Part shown: positions 20,260 through 28,371 of the stretch, one piece after another
Position numbering within the stretch: the stretch's first letter is position 1
How the letters are laid out: each line of letters opens with the position of its first letter
DNA from: JANQIO01 sp036351375
GTDB taxonomy: Bacteria > Pseudomonadota > Gammaproteobacteria > Pseudomonadales > Halieaceae
Direction of reading: 5' to 3'
NCBI GenBank assembly: GCA_036351375.1
Contig: JAZBOY010000186.1
Location: forward strand, 62,001-126,000
Length of the DNA: 64,000 nt
Notes under the pieces: model-generated
The model's database searches: none
What the model was told of the DNA's origin: nothing
The model's input: the letters and a program-made list of their open reading frames with translations, nothing else
Translations under genes and position numbers: made by a program

Positions 20260-21576
20260 ATGTCGAACATGACCCCCCGCGAAATCGTCCACGAGCTGGA
20301 CCGCCACATCATCGGCCAGGACGAAGCCAAGCGCGCCGTAGCCAACGCCCTGCGCAACCGCTGGCGCCGGCTGCAGCTGGACGAGGCCCTGCAGGCGGAA
20401 ATCACTCCCAAGAACATCCTCATGATTGGCCCCACCGGTGTCGGCAAGACCGAGATTGCCCGGCGTTTGGCCAGGCTCGCCAATGCGCCCTTTATCAAGG
20501 TGGAGGCCACCAAGTTCACCGAAGTGGGCTACGTGGGCCGCGACGTGGAGTCGATCGTGCGCGACCTGGTGGATGTCTCCATCAAGATGCTGCGCGAACA
20601 GGAAATGGAAAAGGTGCGCTTCCGCGCCGAGGAAGCCGCCGAGGAGCGCATACTCGACCTGCTGCTGACCCCGGCCCGCGGTGAGGAGTCCGCCGACTCC
20701 TCCACCCGCCAGGTGCTGCGCAAGAAGCTGCGCGAGGGCGAGCTGGACGAACGCGAGATCGAAGTCGAGCTGGCCGCCAGCAGCGGCGTGGAGATCATGG
20801 CGCCGCCAGGCATGGAGGAGATGACCAGCCAGTTGCAGAGCATGTTCTCCAACCTGTCGGGCCAGCGCACCAAGACTCGCAAGGTGACGGTGAAAACCGC
20901 CTTCGAGAGCCTGCGCGACGAAGAGGCCGCCAAGCTCGTGAACGAAGACGATCTCAAGCAGCGGGCTGTCAGCAACGCCGAGCAGACCGGCATCGTCTTC
21001 ATCGACGAGTTGGACAAGGTGGCCAAGCGCGGCGAGGTTGGCGGTGCAGATGTATCCCGGGAAGGGGTGCAGCGCGACCTGCTGCCGCTCATCGAGGGCA
21101 GCACCGTGACCACCAAGCACGGCATGATCAAGACCGACCACATCCTGTTCATCGCCTCGGGCGCATTTCACCTGGCCAAGCCCTCAGACCTGATCCCGGA
21201 GCTGCAGGGCCGCCTGCCGATCCGCGTGGAACTGAACGCCCTGTCGCCCGAGGATTTCGAGCGCATACTGCGAGAGCCCAACGCCTCGCTGACCGAGCAA
21301 TACCAGGCCCTGCTGGGCACCGAGGGACTGAGCCTGGAATTCACCGACGAAGGCATTCGCCGCATCGCCGAGATTGCCTGGAAGGTCAACGAAAGTACCG
21401 AGAACATCGGTGCTCGCCGCCTGCATACCGTAATGGAGCGGCTACTGGAAGAGGCTTCCTTTGGCGCCACCGACGCCAGCCTGTCCGAAGGCAAACTGCG
21501 CATCGACGCCGACTACGTCGACAGCCAGCTGGCCGCGCTGAGCGACAACGAAGACCTCAGCCGCTTCATTCTCTGA
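20260..21576 (+). CDS. hslU: HslU ATPase (unfoldase of HslVU)
   Basis: AAA+ unfoldase that feeds substrates to HslV. It is 438 aa. Walker A GPTGVGKTEIARRLA (about 58-72), GYVGRDVES substrate pore loop, Walker B GIVFIDELDKVAK and the C-terminal sequence EDLSRFIL, which inserts into HslV to activate it, are all present. The intermediate domain (about 110-240) is of normal size. Co-transcribed with hslV. Confidence 0.98.
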   Translation: MSNMTPREIVHELDRHIIGQDEAKRAVANALRNRWRRLQLDEALQAEITPKNILMIGPTGVGKTEIARRLARLANAPFIKVEATKFTEVGYVGRDVESIVRDLVDVSIKMLREQEMEKVRFRAEEAAEERILDLLLTPARGEESADSSTRQVLRKKLREGELDEREIEVELAASSGVEIMAPPGMEEMTSQLQSMFSNLSGQRTKTRKVTVKTAFESLRDEEAAKLVNEDDLKQRAVSNAEQTGIVFIDELDKVAKRGEVGGADVSREGVQRDLLPLIEGSTVTTKHGMIKTDHILFIASGAFHLAKPSDLIPELQGRLPIRVELNALSPEDFERILREPNASLTEQYQALLGTEGLSLEFTDEGIRRIAEIAWKVNESTENIGARRLHTVMERLLEEASFGATDASLSEGKLRIDADYVDSQLAALSDNEDLSRFIL

Positions 21577-21591
21577 CCCGGAGCGCAGCCT

Positions 21592-21966
21592 GTGACCCCC
21601 AGCAAGATTCACCTCCACAAGGCATCCCGCGAACTGGAGCTGGGCTATGAAGACGGCAGCGTGCGCCTGTCCTGCGAGTTCCTGCGGGTCCACTCCCCCT
21701 CTGCCGAGGTCAAGGGCCACGGCCCCGGCCAGGAGGTGTTGCAGGTGGGCAAGAAGAACGTCGCCATCACTGATATCAAACCAGTCGGCCACTACGCCCT
21801 GCAGCTGATCTTCGACGACGGCCACGACAGCGGCATCTACAGCTGGACCTACCTGCGAGAACTGGCCGACAACCACGACTCTCTCTGGCAAACCTACCTC
21901 GACCGCCTCCACGCCGCCGGCGCCACCCGCGACCCCGACGCCCAGGTTCTCCACTTCGATCCCTGA
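21592..21966 (+). CDS. DUF971 domain protein
   Basis: Small 124-aa protein of the DUF971 (gamma-butyrobetaine hydroxylase N-terminal-like) family, with IHLHKASRELELGYEDGSVRLSCEFLRV and DDGHDSGIYSWTYLREL visible. The family's function is not settled; a link to Fe-S metabolism has been suggested for relatives. The start is GTG at 21592 with GGAG nine bases upstream. It directly follows hslU, as PA5055 does in Pseudomonas. Confidence 0.88.
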   Translation: MTPSKIHLHKASRELELGYEDGSVRLSCEFLRVHSPSAEVKGHGPGQEVLQVGKKNVAITDIKPVGHYALQLIFDDGHDSGIYSWTYLRELADNHDSLWQTYLDRLHAAGATRDPDAQVLHFDP

Positions 21967-22011
21967 CCGGGTCTCTTCGTAGCGCGGTCGCGACCTGTGC
22001 TCAAATTACCG

Positions 22012-22040
22012 CTGAAGCCGGGTGTGGCATCGCGGTACAA
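22012..22040 (+). promoter_or_regulatory. candidate sigma-70 promoter of the ubiE operon
   Basis: CTGAAG (22012-22017), 17 bases, then TACAAT (22035-22040). The start point would be near 22047, about 20 bases before the ubiE ATG. The -10 is good and the -35 is partial. Confidence 0.45.
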
Positions 22041-22066
22041 TGGTGGGCTCAGTACGACGGGCGCAG

Positions 22067-22819
22067 ATGATGAGCGAGTCCGACAAGACGCATTTTGGGT
22101 ACCAGCAGGTCGACGAGCAAGACAAGGCAGGCCTGGTCGCGGGCGTGTTCGATTCCGTCGCGGGCCGCTACGACCTGATGAACGACCTCATGTCCGGCGG
22201 CATCCACCGGGTCTGGAAGCGCTTTACCATCGAGGTGAGCGCCGTGCGTGCGGGTCACCGGGTGCTGGATATTGCCGGCGGTACCGGCGACCTCGCCATG
22301 AAGTTTTCGGACCTCGTGGGCGAGGAAGGCGAAGTGGTGCTGGCGGACATCAACGACTCGATGCTGCGCGTCGGCCGCGACAAGCTGCTCAACCGCGGCT
22401 ACGGCACCAATATCGAGTATGTCCAGGCTGACGCCGAGTCCCTGCCCTTCCCGGACGATCACTTCGATGTGGTCAGTATTGCCTTTGGCCTGCGCAACGT
22501 TACTCACAAGGAAGCCGCGCTCGCGTCCATGCTGCGGGTATTGAAGAGCGGTGGCCGGCTGCTGATCCTGGAATTCTCCAAGCCCGGCAACCCGCTGTTG
22601 AGCCGCGCCTACGACACCTATTCATTCAACGTGCTGCCCACCCTGGGGCGGCTGGTTGCCGGCGACAGCGACAGCTACCGTTACCTGGCGGAATCGATTC
22701 GCATGCACCCCGACCAGGACACCCTGAAGGGCATGATGGAAGACGTGGGCTTCCAGCGCTGCGAGTACTACAACATGACCGGCGGCATCGTCGCCCTGCA
22801 TCGCGGTTTCAAGCCGTGA
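22067..22819 (+). CDS. ubiE: ubiquinone/menaquinone C-methyltransferase UbiE
   Basis: SAM-dependent methyltransferase of quinone biosynthesis. 250 aa from the ATG at 22067, which gives MMSESDKTHFGYQQVDEQDK as in the family; the frame runs upstream to 22022 without support. Class I SAM motif VLDIAGGTGDLAMKF and UbiE signatures (SVAGRYDLMNDLMSGGIHRVWK, IAFGLRNVTHKEAAL) are clear. First gene of ubiE-ubiJ-ubiB. Confidence 0.97.
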   Translation: MMSESDKTHFGYQQVDEQDKAGLVAGVFDSVAGRYDLMNDLMSGGIHRVWKRFTIEVSAVRAGHRVLDIAGGTGDLAMKFSDLVGEEGEVVLADINDSMLRVGRDKLLNRGYGTNIEYVQADAESLPFPDDHFDVVSIAFGLRNVTHKEAALASMLRVLKSGGRLLILEFSKPGNPLLSRAYDTYSFNVLPTLGRLVAGDSDSYRYLAESIRMHPDQDTLKGMMEDVGFQRCEYYNMTGGIVALHRGFKP

Positions 22820-22835
22820 TGGCGGGACCGGACTC

Positions 22836-23462
22836 ATGGTAGACCCTGCCCTGCACACGGCCGGCGTTGGCGCCCTGGAGGCTGCCATCAACCGCGCACT
22901 GGCCCTCGACAAGCTCACCGCGGCCCAGCTCGGCGCCCTGGACGGCAAGGTGTTCCGCCTGCAGTGCACCCAGCCGCGGGCGGATTTCTACCTGCTGCCC
23001 AAACCGGGGCGGGTACAGCTCAAGGGCTTTCACGACGGCGCTGTCACCACTGCCATTCGCGGTACCGCGGCGGACTTTGCAGGTTTGGCCACCGCCGACG
23101 ACCCGGCTGCGGCCCTGATCAACGGCAATATCGAACTCGACGGCGACAGCGCCCCGCTGATGGAGCTGCAGCGCATACTGGCCCTCCTCGACCTGGACTG
23201 GGAAGCGCCGCTGGTCAGCGCCTTCGGAGACGTGGCCGGCCACCAGCTGGCCCAGGGCCTGCGCGGCCTGTTCAGCTGGGGCCGCATGGCGGGCGACAGC
23301 GTCCTGCGCCAGCTCGAAGAGTTCATTCACGAGGAAGCGCGACTGGCACCGCCGCGGGCCGAAGTGGAAGACTTCTATGACGACGTCGACAAGCTGGGCC
23401 AGCGCGTCGACCGACTGGCCGCGCGCATAGCGCGACTGGCCAGCAAGCTGCAGGCGAACTGA
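22836..23462 (+). CDS. ubiJ: ubiquinone biosynthesis accessory factor UbiJ
   Basis: SCP2-type lipid-binding protein that, in E. coli, scaffolds the late ubiquinone enzymes with UbiK. It is 208 aa: an SCP2-like domain (about 10-110, with FRLQCTQPRADFYLLPKPGRVQL and INGNIELDGDSAPLMELQ) and a helical C-terminus predicted to form a coiled coil (about 170-208). Position between ubiE and ubiB supports the call. Confidence 0.92.
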   Translation: MVDPALHTAGVGALEAAINRALALDKLTAAQLGALDGKVFRLQCTQPRADFYLLPKPGRVQLKGFHDGAVTTAIRGTAADFAGLATADDPAAALINGNIELDGDSAPLMELQRILALLDLDWEAPLVSAFGDVAGHQLAQGLRGLFSWGRMAGDSVLRQLEEFIHEEARLAPPRAEVEDFYDDVDKLGQRVDRLAARIARLASKLQAN

Positions 23463-23465
23463 GTC

Positions 23466-25112
23466 GTGTCCCGCCTCGCCCGCATGCTCAAGATCACGGC
23501 CGTGGTAAGCCGCTACCGGCTGGACGAATTTGTCGACGCCGAGCGCCTGCCCCTGCGCTACCGGGCACTGCTGGCGCTGGGCCCCTGGCGTTTGTTCAGC
23601 AGCACCGGCCGCAGCCGCGGCGAGCGCCTGCGCCTGGCGCTGGAGGACCTGGGGCCCGTATTCATCAAGTTCGGGCAGATGCTTTCCACCCGACGCGACC
23701 TGCTGCCGGAAGATATCGCCGACGAACTGGCGCGCCTGCAGGACAATGTACCGCCGTTCCCCGCCGAACAGGCGCAGCGCATTATCGAAACCAGCCTGAA
23801 GGCGCCGATCAGCGAACTGTTCGCGAGCTTCGACCCAGAGCCACTGGCCTCGGCGTCGGTGGCGCAGGTACACACCGCCACCCTGCATTCCGGGGAAGCG
23901 GTGGTGGTAAAGGTTATTCGCCCCGGGATCGAACCGGTGATTCGCCAGGATATCGCGCTGATGTTTATGCTGGCGCGGCTGCTGCGGCGCTTCTCCAGCG
24001 ACGGCCGCCGCCTGCGCCCGGTGGAAGTCGTCAGCGACTACGAGATCACCATCCTGGATGAGCTGGACCTGCAGCGCGAGGCGGCCAATGCCTCACAGCT
24101 GCGGCGCAATTTCGAAAACAGCAGTCTGTGCTATGTACCCGAAGTGCACTGGGACTACACCCGCCGCGACGTGTATGTGATGGAGCGCATCCGCGGGGTG
24201 CCGGTGACGGACCTGGCGCAGCTGCGGGCGGCGGGAACCGATCTCAAGCTGCTGGCCGAACGGGGCGTCGAGATCTTCTTCACCCAGGTATTCCGGGACA
24301 GCTTTTTCCATGCTGATATGCATCCGGGCAATATCTTCGTGGATATCAGCAGCCCGCAGGACCCGACCTATATTGCGGTGGACTGCGCCATCATCGGCAG
24401 CCTGTCAGACTTCGACCAGTATTACCTGGCCCGCAACCTGCTGGCCATCTTCCGTCGCGACTACCGCGAGTGCGCCGAACTGCACGTCGAGTGCGGCTGG
24501 GTACCGCCGGGCACCCGGGTCCAGGATTTCGAGTCCGCCATGCGCGCGGTGTGTGAGCCGGTGTTCGAGAAACCACTGGCGGAAATCTCCTTCGGCCAGC
24601 TGCTGATCTACCTGTTCCAGACCGCCCGGCGTTTCAACATGGAAGTTCAGCCCTCCCTGGTGTTGCTGCAGAAAACCCTGCTTAACATCGAGGGCCTGGG
24701 CCGCCAGCTCTACCCGGAGCTGGACCTTTGGACCACCGCCCAGCCCTACCTGGAGCGGTGGATACAGGAGCGTTACTCCCCGGAAGCCCTGCTCAACCGC
24801 CTGCGCAAGCAAGCACCGAGCTGGCTGGAGCAGCTGCCGCAGCTGCCGGAAGCGGTGTTCGAAAGCCTGCAGCAGACCCGCGAGCTGGACAACCAGGCCC
24901 GCTACCAGCGCCAGCGGCTGGACGCCCTGCAGCGGCAAATCCAGCAGGAGGACGGACGGCGTAAAAGAGGGGTAGTTGCCCTGCTTTTATTCGGCGGCGC
25001 GGCGGCGACTGCGGTGCCAGAAGGCCTCGGGCAACTGAGCCAGTGGCCGCTGCTGAGCTGGGCCCTGGTTGGCATGGGCCTGCTGCTGCTCTGGCCACGC
25101 CCCCGCGTCTGA
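23466..25112 (+). CDS. ubiB: ubiquinone biosynthesis kinase-like protein UbiB
   Basis: Atypical ABC1/ADCK-family ATPase needed for ubiquinone synthesis, membrane-associated. It is 548 aa. The family's KxGQ motif appears as IKFGQMLSTRRDLLP. The A-rich loop region PLASASVAQVHTA, VVVKVIRPG, ELDLQREAANA and HADMHPGNIF (catalytic-loop equivalent) follow. Two hydrophobic helices lie at the C-terminus (about 500-546). The GTG start at 23466 lies three bases after the ubiJ stop. Confidence 0.96.
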   Translation: MSRLARMLKITAVVSRYRLDEFVDAERLPLRYRALLALGPWRLFSSTGRSRGERLRLALEDLGPVFIKFGQMLSTRRDLLPEDIADELARLQDNVPPFPAEQAQRIIETSLKAPISELFASFDPEPLASASVAQVHTATLHSGEAVVVKVIRPGIEPVIRQDIALMFMLARLLRRFSSDGRRLRPVEVVSDYEITILDELDLQREAANASQLRRNFENSSLCYVPEVHWDYTRRDVYVMERIRGVPVTDLAQLRAAGTDLKLLAERGVEIFFTQVFRDSFFHADMHPGNIFVDISSPQDPTYIAVDCAIIGSLSDFDQYYLARNLLAIFRRDYRECAELHVECGWVPPGTRVQDFESAMRAVCEPVFEKPLAEISFGQLLIYLFQTARRFNMEVQPSLVLLQKTLLNIEGLGRQLYPELDLWTTAQPYLERWIQERYSPEALLNRLRKQAPSWLEQLPQLPEAVFESLQQTRELDNQARYQRQRLDALQRQIQQEDGRRKRGVVALLLFGGAAATAVPEGLGQLSQWPLLSWALVGMGLLLLWPRPRV

Positions 25113-25136
25113 CCGGGCCACGACCCGCGTCTGTGA

Positions 25137-25142
25137 GATAAT
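25137..25142 (+). promoter_or_regulatory. possible -10 element directly upstream of hisI
   Basis: GATAAT at 25137-25142 ends seven bases before the ATG at 25150, in the same geometry as at priA. If used, the hisI mRNA would start at or next to its start codon. No clear -35 is present, and readthrough from ubiB is an alternative. Confidence 0.3.
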
Positions 25143-25149
25143 GCCCCAC

Positions 25150-25539
25150 ATGAGTTTCGATACTGCCAGCCTGGACCAGGTGCAATGGAACGAGCAGGGC
25201 CTCGTTCCCGCCATCGCGCAGGACGCCGCCAGCGGTGAAGTGCTGATGATGGCGTGGATGAACCGCGATGCCCTGGCCGCCACCCTGACCGAGGGCCGCG
25301 CCGTATACTGGTCGCGCTCCCGCAGCGCCCTGTGGCGCAAGGGAGAGAGCTCTGGTCATGTTCAGAGCCTGCGGGAAATACGACTGGATTGTGACAGCGA
25401 CACGATTCTCATGAAGGTGGATCAGGTCGGTGGTATCGCCTGTCACACCGGGAGAAGGCACTGCTTCATGCACCGTTTCGAAGACGGAAGTTGGCAGGTT
25501 TGTGAGCCGGTGGAGAAGGATCCCACCGAGATCTATTGA
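25150..25539 (+). CDS. hisI: phosphoribosyl-AMP cyclohydrolase
   Basis: Third step of histidine biosynthesis: opens the purine ring of PR-AMP. 129 aa from the ATG at 25150 (an ATG at 25141 would add three residues). Family motifs: EVLMMAWMNRDAL, YWSRSRSALWRKGESSGH, the metal-binding DCDSDT and the C-terminal CHTGRRHCF. Monofunctional, with hisE as a separate downstream gene, as in Pseudomonas. Confidence 0.96.
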   Translation: MSFDTASLDQVQWNEQGLVPAIAQDAASGEVLMMAWMNRDALAATLTEGRAVYWSRSRSALWRKGESSGHVQSLREIRLDCDSDTILMKVDQVGGIACHTGRRHCFMHRFEDGSWQVCEPVEKDPTEIY

Positions 25540-25574
25540 AGACATCGGGGCCGGGGCCCTGAAAACGGCTTTTC

Positions 25575-25913
25575 ATGAACGAAATATTGCAACAATTGGA
25601 CCTGATAATCGCGCAGCGTCGATCGGCAGACCCGGATTCTTCCTACGTTGCCCAGCTGCATGCGAAGGGACTCAACAAGATCCTGGAAAAGGTCGGCGAA
25701 GAGTGCGTGGAAACCATCCTGGCTGCCAAGGACTGTGGCGGCACTGAGTCATCCACTGAGCATCTCGTGCAGGAGACCGCAGACCTGTGGTTTCACAGCC
25801 TTGTCATGCTCTCGCACCTGGGTTGCGACAGCCAGGCCGTACTGGACGAGCTGTCGCGCCGTTTTGGACTATCAGGCCTTGCCGAGAAAGCGGCAAGGCA
25901 GGGCTCGGACTAG
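25575..25913 (+). CDS. hisE: phosphoribosyl-ATP pyrophosphatase
   Basis: Second step of histidine biosynthesis: hydrolyses PR-ATP to PR-AMP. It is 112 aa of all-helical MazG-like fold with SYVAQLHAKGLNKILEKVGEE (helix with metal-binding Glu residues) and ETADLWFHSLVML. It follows hisI by 35 bases and precedes tatA by 29, the conserved hisIE-tatABC order. Confidence 0.95.
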   Translation: MNEILQQLDLIIAQRRSADPDSSYVAQLHAKGLNKILEKVGEECVETILAAKDCGGTESSTEHLVQETADLWFHSLVMLSHLGCDSQAVLDELSRRFGLSGLAEKAARQGSD

Positions 25914-25942
25914 CGCCGGGCCGGCAAAGAGGAGGATAAACC

Positions 25943-26185
25943 ATGGGTATTGGTGGAATCAGCGTTTGGCAGCTCCTGATCATTCTGTTGATCGTAATGA
26001 TGCTGTTTGGCACAAAACGCCTGCGCGGCCTGGGCAGCGACCTGGGCGCGGCGATCAAGGGCTTTCGCAGCTCGGTGAGCGCCGACGCGGAAAAGGATGA
26101 GAAGGACGGCACAGAGGCGAAGGAAGGCGACGATGCAGACGCAACGGCCGAGCCGACGCAGCTGAAAGAAGGCGAAACCAAGTAG
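25943..26185 (+). CDS. tatA: Sec-independent protein translocase subunit TatA
   Basis: Pore-forming subunit of the twin-arginine translocase. It is 80 aa: one short membrane helix (about 6-22), the FGTKRLRGLGSDLG hinge and amphipathic helix, then an acidic tail. AGGAGGA lies upstream of the ATG. First of tatABC. Confidence 0.96.
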   Translation: MGIGGISVWQLLIILLIVMMLFGTKRLRGLGSDLGAAIKGFRSSVSADAEKDEKDGTEAKEGDDADATAEPTQLKEGETK

Positions 26186-26208
26186 TAACACGCACGGTCG
26201 CTTGAACC

Positions 26209-26871
26209 ATGTTCGATATCGGCTTCCTGGAACTGATCATCGTCAGCATTGTGGGCCTGCTGGTGCTGGGCCCGGAGCGGCTGCCGGGCGCCATTCGCAC
26301 GGTCATGGCCTACGTCAACAAGATCCGGCGCAGCTTTGCCGGTATCCGCGCTGAGATCGAGCGCGAACTGCAGGCCGACGAATTCCGCCAGGACCTGCAC
26401 AACCAGGGCATCATGCAGGAGCTGAAGCAGGCCGAGCAGGCGCTGCGTAGTGGCCTGAACCCGGAAGGCGTCAAGCTGGGCAAGGACGGCTATCCCATCG
26501 ACCAGCCCTACGAGGCACCCGCAACCAGCGATGCTGCTGCCAAGGTCGACAGGCCGGACGTGGAAGACGGCGAGGAAGCGGCCTCGGCTGAAAAAGAGCC
26601 ATCAGCAAAAGAAGAGCCATCAGCGAAAGAAGAGCCATCAGCGAAAGAAGAGCCTTCAGCGAAAGAAGAGCCTTCAGCCGGTGAGCAGTCAACTTCTGAA
26701 ATAGAACCGTCAGCGGGTGAAGAGCCTTCAGCCCACAAAGATGCCTCGGTAGAAAAAGAAGCATCAGCTCAGCAAGCCCCCAAATCACCCCAACTATCGC
26801 CGTCGCCCGCTGCAGACGACAGCGCCAGCGAGACCACGCCCGAAGACGAGAACCGGGCAGCCAAACCGTGA
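26209..26871 (+). CDS. tatB: Sec-independent protein translocase subunit TatB
   Basis: Binds twin-arginine signal peptides together with TatC. It is 220 aa: membrane helix MFDIGFLELIIVSIVGLLVL, the LGPERLPGAIR hinge and an amphipathic helix to about residue 90. A long acidic tail then carries a run of KEEPSA hexapeptides (about 128-157) followed by decayed copies. The core is normal; the tail is longer and more repetitive than usual. The stop overlaps the tatC GTG. Confidence 0.95.
   Translation: MFDIGFLELIIVSIVGLLVLGPERLPGAIRTVMAYVNKIRRSFAGIRAEIERELQADEFRQDLHNQGIMQELKQAEQALRSGLNPEGVKLGKDGYPIDQPYEAPATSDAAAKVDRPDVEDGEEAASAEKEPSAKEEPSAKEEPSAKEEPSAKEEPSAGEQSTSEIEPSAGEEPSAHKDASVEKEASAQQAPKSPQLSPSPAADDSASETTPEDENRAAKP
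26589..26678 (+). repeat. tandem 18-base repeats in the tatB tail
   Basis: Five units of about 18 bases (consensus AAAGAAGAGCCATCAGCG) encode KEEPSA repeats. Inner copies are almost identical at the DNA level and outer ones drift (EIEPSAGEEPSA downstream). Near-identity of the inner units suggests recent slippage-type expansion. Confidence 0.85.
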
Positions 26872-27632
26872 GTACAGAGACCCCACCCGACGACGCGGCC
26901 ATGCCGCTGATTTCGCACCTGTCGGAGCTGCGCGACCGGTTGCTGAAGAGCGTGCTCGCGGTGCTGCTGGTGTTTATCGGCCTGTTCGCCTTCTCCAACG
27001 AGATTTACCTGTTCGTCTCGGAGCCGCTGCGCGCGCTGCTGCCGGAAGGCTCCAGCATGATCGCCACCCAGGTGGCCTCGCCGTTCCTGACGCCCTTCAA
27101 GCTGACCCTGGTGGTCTCGCTGTACGTGGCCATCCCCTACGTGCTGTTCCAGGTGTGGAGCTTTGTCGCTCCGGGCATGTACAAGAACGAGAAGATGCTG
27201 GCTATCCCGCTGCTCATCTCCAGCGTGCTGCTGTTCTATGCCGGCGCAGCCTTTGCCTATTTCGTCGTGTTCCCGTTGATCTTCGGTTTCTTCACCACGG
27301 TGGGGCCGGGTGATGTGGCCATCATGACCGACATCGGCAGCTATCTCGACTTTGTGCTGAAGCTGTTCTTCGCCTTCGGCATTGCCTTCGAGATTCCCAT
27401 CGCCGCGGTGATCATGATCCGCGTGGGCCTGACCACCGCTGACGATCTTGCCAGGAAGCGGCCTTACATCGTGGTGGGCTGTTTCGTGCTGGGTATGCTG
27501 CTGACACCGCCCGACGTGATCTCCCAGTCGCTGCTGGCGATCCCCATGTGGTTCCTGTTCGAGGTGGGCGTGCTATTCGGCCGCCTGGTCGAGCCGAAAG
27601 AGTCCGCTAGCGAAGCTGAAAGTGCGCAGTAA
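26868..27632 (+). CDS. tatC: Sec-independent protein translocase subunit TatC
   Basis: Polytopic receptor for twin-arginine signal peptides, six membrane helices. It is 254 aa. The family start HLSELRDRLLKS and the region FVAPGMYKNEK are present, and a conserved acidic residue in helix regions can be seen. The GTG at 26868 overlaps the tatB TGA. The 3' end overlaps the convergent ybhP-like gene by 26 bases. Confidence 0.97.
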   Translation: MSTETPPDDAAMPLISHLSELRDRLLKSVLAVLLVFIGLFAFSNEIYLFVSEPLRALLPEGSSMIATQVASPFLTPFKLTLVVSLYVAIPYVLFQVWSFVAPGMYKNEKMLAIPLLISSVLLFYAGAAFAYFVVFPLIFGFFTTVGPGDVAIMTDIGSYLDFVLKLFFAFGIAFEIPIAAVIMIRVGLTTADDLARKRPYIVVGCFVLGMLLTPPDVISQSLLAIPMWFLFEVGVLFGRLVEPKESASEAESAQ

Positions 27633-28371
27633 GCGCAGCGTGATCCGATAGCTGGCCCCACAGGCCGTCTCGCAACAGGCCCGCCTCTACCAGGTCGAGG
27701 CCGCGGTAATAGATCCGATCCATGCGCAGCAATGGCATAGCCGCCGGGAAGCTGCGGGCGGGCTGCCCGCCCTGCTCTGCATGCACTTCACGAAAGCCCA
27801 GCTCCTCACGCATGTAGCGGTCGACCTTCAGGTGCCAGTCGTTGAAATCCCCCGCCACGATGACCGGCGCCTCCGGGTCACACTCACTCTCCAGCAGCTC
27901 GCGCAGGCGCTGCACCTGGTAGCGTCGCTCGGCGGCGATAAGGCCCAGGTGGGCGCACACCAGCACCAGCCCGTTTTCCAGGTGGCCAAACAGCAGGCCG
28001 CGACTGGAGAAACTCCAGCGGGTGATGTCGTGGTTGCGCCACTCCGCAAACGGCACCTTGCTGAGAATGGCGTTGCCGTGATGGCCGTCCTCGATGATGG
28101 CGTTTTTGCCGTAGGCATAGTGATGCCAGATCTTGTCGGCCATGAATTCGAACTGGCTCTCGCTGCCCTCCACCTCCCGGCCCTTGCCGCCCAGCTGGCG
28201 GCCGCGATAGGCCAGCTGATGGCCCACCACTTCCTGCAATAAGCAGATGTCGGCATCCACGCTGCGGATGACCTCGCGCATGTCTTCCAGCTTGAAGCGG
28301 CGGTTGGCAGGCCCGAAGCCCTTGTGGATATTCCATGAACAGATGCGTACATCGCGCTCGAAGTCGGTCAC
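27607..28371 (-). CDS. endonuclease/exonuclease/phosphatase-family protein (YbhP-like)
   Basis: Metal-dependent EEP-fold hydrolase, 254 aa. Motifs: ICSWNIHKG, LLQEV (metal Glu), VIVAGDFNDWH (Asp/Asn) and LSDHAALTAHF (catalytic His). The GTG start at 28371 overlaps the clsB stop (GTGA). In E. coli the YbhP gene is likewise adjacent to clsB, so a phospholipid-related substrate is plausible. The exact substrate is unknown. Confidence 0.87.
   Translation of the reverse strand: MTDFERDVRICSWNIHKGFGPANRRFKLEDMREVIRSVDADICLLQEVVGHQLAYRGRQLGGKGREVEGSESQFEFMADKIWHHYAYGKNAIIEDGHHGNAILSKVPFAEWRNHDITRWSFSSRGLLFGHLENGLVLVCAHLGLIAAERRYQVQRLRELLESECDPEAPVIVAGDFNDWHLKVDRYMREELGFREVHAEQGGQPARSFPAAMPLLRMDRIYYRGLDLVEAGLLRDGLWGQLSDHAALTAHFQLR

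Noticed and set aside
26589..26678. Possible CRISPR or regulatory repeat array
   Set aside because: Units are tandem without spacers, in frame inside tatB, and encode a KEEPSA tail.
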